Assembly (NCBI GenBank): GCA_024867545.1
Contig: JANFNE010000030.1
Coordinates: 186,001 to 250,000 of the forward strand
From: Phytopythium helicoides
Lineage: Eukaryota; Oomycota; Peronosporomycetes; Pythiales; Pythiaceae
Reading direction: 5' to 3'
DNA length: 64,000 bases
Shown here: one piece after another, positions 20,152 to 32,175 of the stretch
Position numbering within the stretch: position 1 is the first letter of the stretch
Layout: each line of letters begins with the position of its first letter
The notes under the pieces: generated by a model
Told to the model about the DNA's origin: nothing
The model's input: only the letters and a program-made list of their open reading frames with translations
Database searches by the model: none
Translations under genes and position numbers: made by a program

Positions 20152-22083
20152 ATGGCCGAGCGAGACCGACAGACGCGCAGCGTGACCATGGAGGGCCAGG
20201 ACGCGCTGCTGGACGGCGCCGTGCTCTCGCGCAGCGCCGTCATGACCAAGAGCGACGGCAACCTCAGCCTCAGCGGGCTGCGCCAGGCGCGCTCGGGCAC
20301 CAGCAACAAGATCACGGGCCGCCGACGCTGCACGCCGCGCAAGTTCGTCGTCACCGACCTGCCCGACCACGAAGAGATGTTCGCCACGCCCACAGCCAGC
20401 CCCTCCAAGATGCTCGCCAGCGCCGTGAGGACCGACGACGTCGCCAAGATGCCCAGCGTCCCGGGCGTTTCTAGACGGTACGAGGTGATCTTTTTCAGGC
20501 AGAGACACTCGAGGGAGGGGGGACTGACGAATCTCTTGGATGGAAAAAAGCAGCAAGGGCAAGATGGAGGTCAAGGGCCGCTTCACTATCATCGACTGGT
20601 CGCCCGACTCGCCGGCGGCGTCGCCGTTCCGCCACGACCGCGCGCTGCCGCTCAGCGTGAGCTCCACCAAGCTCGAGTCGCCGCGTAAGCGAATGCTGCG
20701 CAAGCAGCTGAGCAATTCGTCCAAGCTGGCGTCGAACGCCACGCCCATGCCGTCTTCCAAGTCCTTTGGAGCTGCAAGCATCGCGCGTGAGCGCCGAGCC
20801 ATGGGGTTCAACTCGTCGGTTCCTCCAGTCACCGCCGTTCCAACGCCGCGTGTCAACCTCGACATGTTTGACAACCATCTAGCCTTCCTGGAAAAAGAGA
20901 GCAAGGACATGAAGAGTACCCTCGAGAGTATGGTAAATACGAACGCCCAGTGGATCGAGATGCTGGCCAAGTCGGGGTTAAATTTGGTGGCGGAGAACAC
21001 CACGGCGTTTCGCGGCAGCGATGCCTCGCTCTCCGAGGTGGTTGCCCCCGCAGAACCGGTCGCTCCGGCCATCAGTCTCGCCAGTCTCCGGCGGCCGTCG
21101 TTCGACGACAAGTACCGCAGCCTTGAGCTCGCATACGTACGTATTTCACTTGCTACTGTTGACACATTGTGTGGATGCCAAGATCTGACGGTTTGCGGTT
21201 GTTCACTCGTTGTGCGGACGCGCAGTTGGAGCTTCAGAAGAAGTACGAGAATGCGCTGCGTGATAATGAGCGGATGGAGATCAAGAACATTATGCTGGAG
21301 ACGCGACTTCAGCAACAGGTCACTCGTGCCGAGAACCTTCGCACACAGCTCGAGAAGCTCACACGGTACACGGAAAACCTGATTGGGGACTACTCAGAGG
21401 CCAACTACAATGGCTACGCGTCCGACATCAATTCGTTGTTCGGCGGTCAGTCGTCTGTCGAGGTGGACGAGCAGTCGCCCACGGCAGTCGAGATGAGCAG
21501 CGAGTATGATTTCAACTATGAAGCGTTGAAGGATCAGGATCACTCTGCGTCCATTCGCCAGAGGAGGCGCAGCGACGAGGAAGAGTGCATTTCAGACACA
21601 AGCAGCGAGCAGGATCTTTCTAGCGGATGCGAGTTCCCCGACAACAACCAGCCGTTCTCTAGCTCGTTTAGCTTCGACGACGGTTCTAGGCGGCCTGCAG
21701 GACTCACGACGGCGGACTTGTCGCTGTCGGCCGTCATGGTTGACCCCGCTGCGCTGCTTGGTGAATCGAAGACCAACACTAGCACATCGTCTGATGACGA
21801 CATGATGGCGCCACCGACGAGCCCGAACGACAATCAGCGCACCCACGAGTTTCCTGAGTCGAGCTTGAGCAAGCTCGGAATGCTCAAGCGGCAAGGTAGC
21901 TCGTTTGCGTCCATGAATATGTCGACCGTGTCTTCAACATCGTCTCTCGCGAGCTTTGGAGCTCAAGTGGCAGCGCTGAATCGATCCAAGGATGGGTCGT
22001 TCACAGACCTCTTGGCCGCAGCAATGGCAAACCAGCGGCAAGAACTTGTCGACGCGGACGCGCTCCACGAAAGTAGCGAATGA
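20152..22083 (+). CDS. coiled-coil, low-complexity protein of unknown function
   Basis: Three exons, 20152-20477, 20554-21136 and 21226-22083, giving 588 aa (introns 76 and 89 nt). The ATG (MAERDRQTRSVTMEGQ) is the first in frame with good codon use. The first 270 residues are basic and Ser/Pro-rich with short conserved-looking pieces (RRCTPRKFVVTDLPDHEEMF; GRFTIIDWSPDSPAASPF). A coiled coil at about 302-355 spans the second junction (RSLELAY|LELQKKYENALRDN and RLQQQVTRAENLRTQLEKLT). The C-terminal third is acidic and Ser-rich. No named domain. A cytoskeletal or adaptor role is possible from the coiled coil but is not supported further. Confidence 0.7.
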
Positions 22084-22214
22084 AAGCTACTCGTTATTAT
22101 TGAGGCGTCGTAATACACTCGGCCCCACTCCGTTTGCCAGCCGAGGTTGTTTCCTGTTTAGTAACTGTACAAATGTAACGTCAACGAGTTCAGCTTATGG
22201 ATTTATTGTTGGTC

Positions 22215-25200
22215 TCACTTGTCAAACAGCTCACGAAGATCCTGACGCGTCAACCGAGCAGCCTGAATGGAACCGTTGCCGTTCCTGGATGGCGTCGAGG
22301 CCCGTCCTTCATCGCGATCGCCCAGCAAACCGGCTGCGAGCCGCTGTTTCTTCCGCTGAAGCGCCACCACACGCTCCTCAATGGTGCCTTTCATAAGAAA
22401 CCGCACGACTCGCACAGGATTGCGCTGGCCAAAGCGGTGTGCACGATCCACTGCCTGGCTCTCAAGACTTGGGTTCCAGCTTGGCTCCATGATGAAAACG
22501 TGCGAAGCTGCAGTGAGGTTGAGCCCGAGTCCACCTGTTCGGAGCGACAGAAGAAGGACATCTAGAGTCTGCTCGCGCTGGAAGCGCTGAACGACCACGT
22601 CTCGCTCTTTCTGCCCCAGCCTCCCGTCCAAAGTGTCATAGGCAACCGCAACCTCCTCCGACTCGCTCTCAGATTCTCCATTTGGAACACCTGATGCTGC
22701 TTGACCTCGCCGTTTGGATGAAACGTACGCGTTGTGGAGATCCAGACGGTGCGCGATGAGGTCGAGAAAACTTGTCCATTGTGAGACGACGAGTGCTCGT
22801 TCGCCACGAGCCTTAATCGCTCGGATCTCAACGAGAAGCGCCTCGATCTTTGTCGATAATTCCTCACACCCAGCAGGAAATCCACCGCGATCAGAATGGC
22901 GTGTCCGAGCACATAGCCTCCGTAGCATTGCTGTGTCGTTGGGCGACAGCTCACCGTACTCTTCCACCGGCCGGCTGGGTGTGTCCGGGCCACTTGATAA
23001 ATTTCCGATGCCCCGGATTCTACTAGCTCGGGTCTCAACCTCTCCTCGCGGGTCATTCGTGACGAGAGCGCACGCATCACACGTCTGCCTCAGTCGTAAA
23101 ATGAGTTCGAAGACATGCATAAACTGTGGAGCCTTGGCCGTTGCAGAAGCTCCACGAGCCGCTAAAGGAGATCGAGTGGTTCCAGGTGATCGAGAATTGC
23201 CTACTGAGAGGTACTGCAAGACAGTGCGTTTGGTCGAATGGTGCAACAACAAGTACAGAGCGCGCTCGACGTCTGTCGCAAATTCAAGCGTCCGAGTCTC
23301 TTCAATTTTTGCAGGCAGTTGCAAGATGGGTGTGCGAGATGTTGGGTCGACTGTGTTCTTCAATCGCCGCAACATTACGTGCGGAACAAGTGCGCGAAGC
23401 AAAGAATCTGCCTCCGACTCATCCTTGCTCATATCCGACGAAGATACCCCGAGGAATTGCACCAGTGATGTCAAATCACGAGAGCTGTTCTGGACAGGGG
23501 TGCCCGTGACACACCACCGACGAGAGCTCTTGAGTGAGAATGCAGCTTGTGCTCGAGCGCACGATGCGTTGGTGATGAGATGGCTTTCATCAAGGATTAC
23601 CCGATGCCACGCCAATTCGTGGAGCTTGGAAGTGACTTCGCTCACCGCTTTTTTCGCACGGCCACGAGGTCGCTGGTGATTTGTCGATGGTGTCAATCGC
23701 GCAGCTAGTAGCCACGGCGTTGTTTGAACGCTGCCAATCGCTGGAACGATGTCTGCTTCTTTGTTTTCGTCCTCTTCCTCCACATCGCTTTCATCAACCT
23801 CGATTTGATTGCGCTGCTTTGACGGCGTTGGTCTCACTTTCCACTCTTTCAGACGTAGAGTATCGTACGTTGACAACACGACATCAACCCCCATGAACTC
23901 ATCTGCCGTGCGGACGCTTTTTCGAGTTGCTCCTTGATACGTGACGACGCTCAGATTTGTTCGGCTGCGCAATTCGTGCTCCCATTGAGCGAGAATGGAA
24001 AGTGGAGTGATAATCAGGGTCGGTGGCTTCAGGCGTGGAACCCTGGGATTTTCGGAGGCTTCGGATTCAAGTCGACATTCCTCTCGAGACATTCGTAGAG
24101 ATTCGCAGACAAGAGCAACACAACACACTGTCTTTCCGAGGCCCATTTCGTCGGCGAGGATTCCTCCTCGGATACTCTCCGCCAATTTTTGTGCCTTTGT
24201 CTCCAGACGGTCTCTTCGAATTCTGGCTGGTGTTGTAGCTGGCACAGCGGCATCTTCGTCAGGCTGGCGGGCCGAGCAACCACGCTCTCGATCTAGCATC
24301 CACTCAACGGCTTCATTCTGATACGGCTGTAGCTCCACAGCGTATTCTGGTCGCTGGTAGGGAAATCCCGGTGTTCGTTCCAAGGTACGGCGCCGACGAG
24401 CTCGGCGCTTCCGATCACTCGCAAAGCGATACTCCACCTGCAATGGTAATTTCGTGCGCATGAGTAGTTGCTCATTCGATCCTGGTTGGTGGGGATGAGC
24501 TGTGGATTGCGTTGCAGTCGCTTTCTGAGGTCGCTGAGAGAGTCGACGTCGGCGGCGTGATCTCAGTTTGGGCTGCGTGAGATCCGATATCTCGAGTCCA
24601 GAATCATTACTGGCACGTGAGCGAGCAATTGGACCATTGTCGGCTTCTTTCTCTGCATCTTCCTTAGACTCATCACCAGGATGGTCTACCTGCATTGGCT
24701 CCTGTGGTGCGTTTTCTGCAGTCTCATCCCACCCGGTGCCGAACTCTGGTTCTGGTTCAAATGACGCGCTCTCAGTATCGTTCCGGGTTTGCTGATCTTG
24801 ACCTCCTCCAGGTGGATCTGTTTGCCCTGCTCTAGTGCTTGGTGGCCGCAGAACAGTCACGCTTGCTTCCTTTTCACTCTCGCTGTCACTGCTGAATGTT
24901 AGCACCTTCGCTACTGGTGGTTCTCCGTCGCTAATTACAGCTGTGCGATCATTAGCCTCATTTTGCTGTCCGGTGCTGCCCGTATAGACAGCAAGGCTGC
25001 GAACTGCGTTCTTTCCACTTGAAGGCTTGCTCAGCTGGCGAGAGCCACCTCGAGAAGGCCATCGCTCAGGAGGTACATCTGTCTTGGGAGTAGCGCTTCC
25101 GATGAAAGCCAACCGCGGATCTGTGTCGCTCAGGTCGTTTGTAGGCATACTGCTTTCTTCGTCCCGACCGCCCTCGTCGTCGCTCAAGTGCATTGACTGC

Positions 25201-26022
25201 ATAGAAGCGTCTAGATGGTACATGAGTGGCAGGGTTCGATTCGACCCTCCCTCTTCGCGCTCATGAGTTCCAGCTTTAAAGGGTGCTGGCATAGTCTTCG
25301 ACGACGAGTGACGGGTGAAACTGGTTGTCGGCTCCTGTTTCGCGTGTCGGATCGGGGATTCGTCGAAGTGAAGTGGCCGCTTCGCGATCGACTCGGATTC
25401 ATGTGGGAGCTTGAGAGAGCTCCTGGGCGGCGACTGCATTTCAACATCGTGCTGCTCGATGCTCTGTTGTAACATCCCATGTATCGGTGAGAGGTCGGCC
25501 ATGCGCGCTTCCAGGCGTTGCGACGCAATGCCGCCAAACGGCGAGCGCTGTATCCTGTCCGCATGCCTATCACCACCGCCAATCTCCTGTGACGAGAATG
25601 CTGGAAAGCAAGATGCTTGGCTCTCCACTGCCTTCTCCTTCCCTGCAAACCGCAGCGCTCGCCAAGGTCAAGTCGCGTCGTGGATCCATCCTCTCGCAGC
25701 CATGCCCACCTGTCGGCGTCCGGTACACGTAGGACACGTCGAGCAGCAGGAACGCGCTGTCTTCGCCGCTCACTGCGCCCCTCCGGTCTCCGCGCTGCGG
25801 TGTCAGGCTATGCGCACGCTTGCGGCTGCGCCTGGACGGCTGCGAGGCCGAGCGCGCGCCGATGGCCGTCAGCAGCTCATGCAGCGCGCGCTCGTCCGCC
25901 TGCGTCACGCGCGCGCCACCATCCAGCTCAGCCTCACCCAGCGCCTCACGTACGGCCTGCAGTGCGAACTCGCGCCACTCGCGCTCATACGCGCGCTGCC
26001 ACGGCCCCGGCGCCATCGTCAT
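22215..26022 (-). CDS. SNF2-family DNA helicase/translocase, Rad5/16-TTF2 type, no RING
   Basis: ATP-driven chromatin or DNA-repair translocase of 1,246 aa. Two exons, 25710-26022 and 22215-25642, are split by a 67-nt intron (GTGGGC...TTTGCAG) that keeps frame; the ATG at 26022 (MTMAPGPWQRAYEREW) is the first in exon 1. The first 430 residues are Ser/acid-rich and disordered. Helicase motifs follow: I GGILADEMGLGKTVCC, II VILDESHLI, III WCVTGTPVQNSSRDL, IV ALVVSQWTSFLDLIAHRL, V LLLSLRTGGLGLNLTAASHV, VI QAVDRAHRFGQRNPVRVV. A long insert lies between motifs I and II. The RING finger usual in Rad5/Rad16 between the two lobes is absent (no paired CxxC after LRLRQTCDAC), which brings it closer to TTF2/lodestar. 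Confidence 0.88.
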
Positions 26023-26513
26023 CGCCCGCAGAAGGTGCAAGGCGGCAACTTGACGCGTTTGAAAACCACCACCGGTACTCTACCGGTTTGGGAAGCCATG
26101 TGGCGCACTTCATGGAATGACGCTAATGACTCACTGGCAGGTGGCTACACGAGTGGCTGCATGCGGGGGCGAATGATGGCGCGAAGACGTGAAGCCTGTG
26201 CCATGCTGGACTCGATCGAGCGCTGCAGATCTCAGCTGCATCCGGTGGAAATGGGGAGCGTTGTGAACTGTGATGCGCATCAAAACTTGCACGGGGATGT
26301 GAATCACAAAAAACTCCCGCGCTTTCCCGGCGGCTTGGTGAAATGACTGTATTGTTTCGACGCTACATAATTTAGATGGAATGGCGTGGGTGGTGAAGAT
26401 GGGGATGTCTGGGGGCGCCTGCGTCGTGCGAGCGTCTGTGCGGCGTCTTGCCCTCGCGAGAGTTTGGCTCTACTGATGTACATGGGCACAGCAGTGGTGG
26501 CGGGCGTAAGAAA
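26023..26513. other. intergenic, SNF2 promoter and cyclin 3' region
   Basis: 491 bp between the SNF2 start and the cyclin stop, both genes on the minus strand. Nothing else is recognised in it. Confidence 0.5.
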
Positions 26514-27663
26514 TTACGCGGTACGCCGACGCTTGCCGCCATCCTTCTCGTTGTCCGTGAGATCGTAGTCGCTCTCGTCGCGGGGGCGGGTGAGGCGCTC
26601 ACGCTGCGGAGACAGCGACTCCGAGTCGGACGCGAACAAGGACTCGCTCTCATCCGCCAGTAGACTCAAGTCTGCGTCGTCACCCTCAAGCTCGCTAGCA
26701 GTAACCTCATCGTTCCCTGGAATGTAGTCGAACGCCTCCTCGACAGCGGTGGGGCTCGACGTGACTGAGGCCTCTGGTGACTCGTCGAGAAGTGACGGGT
26801 GACGCTGGTACACGACACGAAGCAGCGATGTGGCCTTGGAGAGGGCGGCTGGGGAGATTTCAATGCTGATGGCCTCAAGGAGCACCTCGGTCGTCAGCTT
26901 GTCGGCGGGAATGCCCCACTCGTTCTCAGCGACGAGCTGCACGGCTGCGAGGGCGAGACTCGAGGCGTCACAGCCAACCGAGACAATGTCCTCGAGCGAC
27001 AGCTCAAGCAGATGGAACACGGACGCGAGGAACGCCGAGCGCTTCTGCTCGTCCTTGGCGAGGGGAAGTCTGGAGGCAAAGTCCCGCGCGAACGAGAACG
27101 GGTTGGGAGGACTAAAGTGGAACTGGATGACCGCCGAGAGCTGCTGTTCGGTGTCAAGCATGTCTTGGCGGGAAAACTTGTGCTCGCACATGATGGCCAT
27201 TTCGGCAATGAGGATGGGGCGTGCCTCGTGCAGCTTGGTGGCGACCCAAAGGCAGACCATGCCGAGTAGCTGGAGGCCCGTGCGGTCGACCGAGGTGCGC
27301 GAGAGGAACTGGTCCATAAAGTGCATGGCGTTCGCGACCGAGTCCATTTCGAGATCAAACTCCTTGGCCGTCTGTGTGGTGATATCAAGAGCAGCGAGTC
27401 AATGCGCGGGCTCTTTGCTCCCCCCTGTGCAAGGGCACGCATTACGGTCACCCTACCTGAAACATCCACCGGCAGATTTTGCGGCGCCAGGAGCGCGTCA
27501 TGCCGTGCTTCTGTGTGCGGAACAGGTACGCGGGGTCTCGCACGGCGGGGCTGCGCTTCTCCTTGCGCAGCGTCCAGTACAGCGGCTCAAGCGCGGGCTT
27601 CATGCCGCTGGGCGGCGGCACAGGCAGCGCGCGGCGCAGACTCGGGGACGACACGTTGGGCAT
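26514..27663 (-). CDS. cyclin with two cyclin boxes (A/B/D-like)
   Basis: Regulatory subunit of a cyclin-dependent kinase; 354 aa from exons 27457-27663 and 26514-27371 (85-nt intron, phase 0). The join gives RRKICRWMFQ|TAKEFDLEMD, the first helices of the N-terminal cyclin box, followed by AMHFMDQFLSR, LGMVCLWVATKLHE and FSRQDMLDTEQQLSAVIQFH. The second box follows (SVGCDASSLALAAVQLVAEN, VLLEAISIEISPAAL). The tail is acidic with clustered Ser and ends KDGGKRRRTA, a likely nuclear signal. No canonical destruction box is visible in the short N-terminus. The ATG at 27663 (MPNVSSPSLRRAL) precedes a Pro-rich leader. The class is uncertain. Confidence 0.85.
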
Positions 27664-28338
27664 GATGCACAGGCACGGAGACACACAGAGGGCGATTACG
27701 GCTTGCCGAGCTCGGGGGAAAGCGCCGAATGCTCCTGCGCGCGCCACGACGCGGAGGGAAAGCCCGCCAAAAGAGATCCCTAGCCCACCGAGTGATACGG
27801 AAATGCTGGCGCGGGAGGGATGGAGGGGGAGCGCTTTAGGTTGCATGCAGGCAGGCCGGCCCGCCCGCCCACCCGCCCAGTTGCGCCGCCGAGCGCCGGC
27901 GACCCAAGGCGCGCGGGCCGCCCGCGCACGACCCCCATTGGATGAAACCGCGCGTGAATGGACATTTTGGCGAATCGCGGCGGTGCAGCGCCGGCCGTTT
28001 CGGCCAATCGTGGCTGCTGGCGCGCTGCGATTGAAGGAAAAGCGAACCCATTCGTACTTGTCCGAGGCGGCACGGAGCTGCGCCCGGCTCGGGTCGAGCC
28101 GTCGCGCCGGTGGGTTTGACTTGCCAATCACCCTCAACAGCTCACGCTTGACTTGGGCTCTGTATGCTTTGCAGGGAGATGCGCAGGAAAGGCCGATGAC
28201 AGGTGGAGAGGGGCGAGAGGATGCGCAATGAAGTGGACTACATCGCGCACTGGATTGACGAGACCGGTTTTTTGCGGTACTTTACCGGTACGATGATGTG
28301 CGCCACACCACTCACAAACATATTTACAGAACATAGCC
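27664..28338. other. GC-rich intergenic, cyclin promoter
   Basis: About 675 bp upstream of the cyclin start, very GC-rich at 27720-27960. No gene or named element is seen. Confidence 0.5.
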
Positions 28339-29246
28339 ATGACCACTTCAACTTCAAGCAAAACATCCGTGGTGGGATGTCGAGCCAACCGATGGGCGTG
28401 GCATTCGCTTGTTGGCCACAAATCCACGCAGCCTGTACTCGCGGCGATCGACACACCATCTCCGTCGCCAAAGAAGATGCGCTCGCGAAGGCGTCAATCA
28501 CCGCGCTTTGTCGTAACCGAGGACTCGCTGCTGTCGTCAGAGAAAGTCGACAACACTCGCACCACATGTACGAGACCGACGCACGCAACTTCAGACGACC
28601 ACACTCGTATTGCTGCCACTACTCGATCTCCACTACAACGCTTTCTCTTCCACGCTCGTCACCGTCTTCTAGTAGCACTCGTGCTCTGTCTGCGTCACGC
28701 CGCGCAGGGATCGTCCGTCGAGCTGGATTTGCCTGACACAGCCGTGCAGCTTCTAGTCCGCAATGGACGATCCCACCGACAAGACAATGCGGCTGCAAGA
28801 GACGCTGCTTGCCCTCGACCATGTCACTGCTCCTCCTGAGCTTGTGCCGGTCGAACTCGCGCCGGTCGACAAAGAGTTTGCATCGCGTCGACATACTCAC
28901 GCGATAGCAGATTGAACCAGGCACTCACCCTGCCGACGGACGCAGGGCCACTCGAAAGACTAACGACACAATATTCCGATTTGCTTGGATTGCTCCAGAT
29001 GCCGCCTCATGGCAACAAATGTTGCTGGACACATACAAAGTCGCCGATCGGGTTTCGTTACGAACGGAGGCGCTCGACAAGCCTTCGCAACAGTATGTAT
29101 GCCCCAAATTGTTTATCGTTGACATGGTTCTTGTTGACGAGCTGCTTGTCGACCGTTCCACTCCTACTGACCGCCACATTGCCGTTGGCACTGTCCTGTG
29201 CGTCGAGTCCCAGCCCAGCAATCGTGCCCACAATCTCGGCCTTTAG
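28339..29246 (+). CDS. small protein of unknown function, multi-exon
   Basis: The best-supported part is exon 28757-28875 (ATG at 28763, MDDPTDKTMRLQETLLALDH), joined by a 70-nt intron (28876-28945, acceptor GACGCAG) to 28946-29246. The last exon reads NDTIFRFAWIAPDAASWQQM and later PKLFIVDMVLVDELLVD before the stop, with consistent frame and codon use. An upstream exon 28339-28671 starting MTTSTSSKTSVV can be spliced in frame (85-nt intron), but it is low-complexity and less certain. The product is 139 aa from 28763, or about 250 aa from 28339. No family is recognised. Exon borders are inferred from frame and splice sites only. Confidence 0.4.
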
Positions 29247-29878
29247 CCACCCGGGTGGCAAGCCCCCACAGTATTGCTGACGTCCGTAAACCGTCCGCAA
29301 CCGCCGAAAACGTGTAACACATGCATGGCCTTGCCTCAGGCAAGTCAACCAGCATGCCGAGTGCGCTGGCGCCATGCGACCTCGCCGCTTGCAAGCAGCA
29401 TTGAAGCCCACTTCAACCACGATGGTTGCAGGAAGGTGACTTCATGTGCGCCACACAGTCGCCCTGTCCCACGTGTTCGCCATGGGCAGTGCAAAGCCGA
29501 GGCAGGGCAAGCACGAAAATAGCCAGTGCGCGCAGTGTAGTGTACTGTACGTTGCAAAGAGAGCTCGGAGCCAGACGGGGCTGGTCGGAAGAAAAAGCGT
29601 TTGGTTGCAGCACATGCTGTTTCCATTCCGCAAGTTTCCCCCGTGCGTGCACGAGCCTCCCCGCGCCGGTCGGCCTCTGCTCTGCTGCTCTCTGCTCGGC
29701 TGCTCTCTGCGTCGCCGGGAGCTCTCCCTGCCTCCCTCGAGCCTCTCCCTGCGTCTGCTGCGGCCTCCGCCTGTGCGTCGCGCGCTTCCCTCGAGCCTCC
29801 CGGGCGCTCGTGCGAGCGGTCGGAAGCTCTTGCCGCCTTTCTCCTCCGGGGCTGCAAGCGAGCGAGTGAACCGCGGCC
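29247..29878. other. intergenic, PI4-kinase promoter
   Basis: 632 bp upstream of the PI4-kinase start. It includes a CTCTGCT-rich pyrimidine stretch at about 29676-29760 shortly before the ATG, probably 5'UTR. No gene is supported. Confidence 0.45.
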
Positions 29879-31298
29879 ATGGGCGCGGCCGAGTGGCTGC
29901 GCTTCCGCGCGGACCGCCAGCACGACGCGGCGTCGGCCAAGAAGGCGGCGGCGGTCGCGGGTGCGCGATGGCAGGCCGTGGAGGGCGTCCTGCGCGCCGA
30001 CAGCGGCAAGAAGAAGCACTTCAGCGCGCTGCGGCTGCAGGGCTACTCGATGGCCAATGCCAAGGACCTGTTGCACCATACCGTCGTCTCCAAGCTCTAC
30101 CCGGCCATGGTGCAGCTGAAGCTGTCGCCGCTGCGCGGCTGTGGGCTGGGCAAGGACGTGGACGTCAAGGCGAGCAAGCTAAGAGCGAGCGACAAGGAGG
30201 AGAGTGGCGTCGAATCGGCCAAGATTGACCAGCTCGCGGCCAAGTGGCTCACGAGCGAGGCCTCGGCGCGCTTCGCAGAGCAAGTCAAGTGCATGGTCGC
30301 GGACGACGCGAGTCGCTTCCAGATGACCAGTGATGGATGTGGTGGCGTGTATTTTTTAACGGCGGAGCCTATGTCTTCTTCCCGCCAGAGCAACATGAAG
30401 AAGATGAACCCGTTCGGGGTCTTCAAGCCGCGCGATGAAGAGTACATGGCGCCGAAGAACCCGCGCGGGTATGTAAAGGAAGGCGCGGTCGTCGGCGAGA
30501 CCGAGCACCCGGTCAACAAGGGCTTCCGCGTGGGGAACGGAGCGCTCCGGGAGCGTGCCGCGTATCTGTTGGACGAGGCATACGGAACTTCAGTGGCGTA
30601 CCAGTGACGGACTTGATGACGCTCAAGGTGAACGGCGAAGAGAAGGAAGGATCGATGCAGCGCTTTGTGCCGTCCGAGTGCTCCGCCGAGGATATGGGGA
30701 CGCTCAAGTTCTCGATTCCAGAGGTGCACAAGATCGGCATCTTCGATGTGCGACTGTTCAACACGGACCGCCACGCAGGCAACATTCTGCTCTCGTTCCG
30801 CCAGCAAGAACAGACGTACGCAATGACGCCGATCGACCACGGTTTCTGCCTTCCATCGTTCAAGCACCTCGATGGCGCGACCTTCGACTGGCTACAGTGG
30901 CCACAGGCGCAGTTCCGTTCACCAGCTCGGAGCTCGATCACATTGCGTCGCTCGATGCCGAACGTGATGCTGCGGTGCTGCGTGCCGTTGGGATTGATGA
31001 AGAGAGTGTGGCGACCATGCGCATGTGCACGGCCGTTCTGAAGCTTGGAGCCGAGGCTGGCTTCTCTCTGTTCGAGATCGCGAGCTGCCTCCAGCGTGAG
31101 GGCGACTTCTCAAGCCCTTCCAAGCTCGAGGAGGTTGTCGCAGAGGCGATCAAGGCTGTGGAGCTGGCATCAGGTCTGCGTGAGAAGGATGGCGCGGCGT
31201 TTTACGATGCCCTGGTGTCGGAAGTGTCGTCGTCGGCGCTGGGCATGTTCGCCGACCAGCCAAAGAAGAAGGTTCGCAGTATCAGCTGCTTCACGTGA
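29879..31298 (+). CDS. phosphatidylinositol 4-kinase, plant gamma/type II-like, two frame breaks
   Basis: Phosphorylates phosphatidylinositol to PI4P at membranes. It starts MGAAEWLRFRADRQ and has no ubiquitin-like domain before the kinase. The kinase region shows GGVYFL, a NPFGVFKPRDEEYMAP nucleotide-binding segment, NPRGY, VGNGALRERAAYLLDEAYG, the catalytic FDVRLFNTDRHAGNILL and metal-binding TPIDHGFCLPS, then TFDWLQWPQAQ and PFTSSELDHI. The frame changes by one base twice inside these conserved blocks: at about 30585 (one G apparently missing before AACTTCAGTGGCGT) and at about 30912 (one G missing after GCGCAG). Both fit single-base deletions, and no intron fits. All catalytic residues remain, so sequence error is more likely than decay. 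The stop is at 31298. Confidence 0.85.
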
Positions 31299-32175
31299 GC
31301 CGAGAGAGCGACCGACAGACAAAGAGAGAGAGACCCCAGCTCGACTGGCGCCACTGCACCCTGTAGTGTGTATGTTTTGACTGAAGAAACATGAAACCGG
31401 CAAAAACAAGTTGGATGTCAAGGAGGAGAAAAAGAAGGAAAAGCAGAAGACGAATACAAGAAGAGCTTTGACTGGCGAGCAAGCCAGCGATCTAGCGAGA
31501 GACTCTTCCAGCGTCAAAGTGGCCGTAGGAGTGCGAGGACCGTGCGCGCGCGTGCGAACAAAGCAACTCTCGTGCTCCACCAACACGGAATCGCCTCGCG
31601 GCTCCCAGTTGGAACGCTCCAAGCGCGTCCTGGTCACTTTGATGTCGAGAACCTCTCATCAGTAGCGAGTAAAATGTAGTGACAACGACAAAAAAATGTA
31701 ATGGTAGGACAAGCTCGAAAACGAAAGTCTCCTCACTGTAGTGGCGAACGCAACTCTCTTCGAAGGTCTCACAATCGAAGGTTTCTCTGCCAGAAAGGAA
31801 AGACGGCACCTTTACGCTGGGTGAGCTCCAGCATATCCAGTTTGGATGACCTCACTACAGTATCCCCCACATGCAAGCGTTTGTGGACAAATTCCTTGAT
31901 TGCCAAACCCAATCACTGCGATGAGCACTTCGAGCCGATCGATTGATCGATCCCGCCAGTGACTCCATGTCGTTTCAAGCTGCCGTCCGTTTTCGCTTTG
32001 GCCTCAGGGTATTTCTGTCGGCAATGCACTAATAACTATTCTTGCGTATCGGTTGCATGGGCCGTTGCTTTTCTTGCTTCAAACAACTGCAGCAGGCTCA
32101 CACTTGCATTGCTATTCGCTCGTCGCCAGTCTTCGTTTCCATTCTGGCAGCTAGAGCTTCCAATATTTGCTCAAC
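31299..32175. other. intergenic, no supported gene
   Basis: 877 bp between two plus-strand genes. It holds the PI4K 3' region and the promoter of the next gene; no domain or RNA gene is seen. Confidence 0.5.

Noticed and set aside
30585..30912. PI4-kinase as a decayed pseudogene
   Set aside because: All catalytic motifs are intact on both sides of each break and neighbouring genes show the same type of single-base change, so sequence error is favoured.
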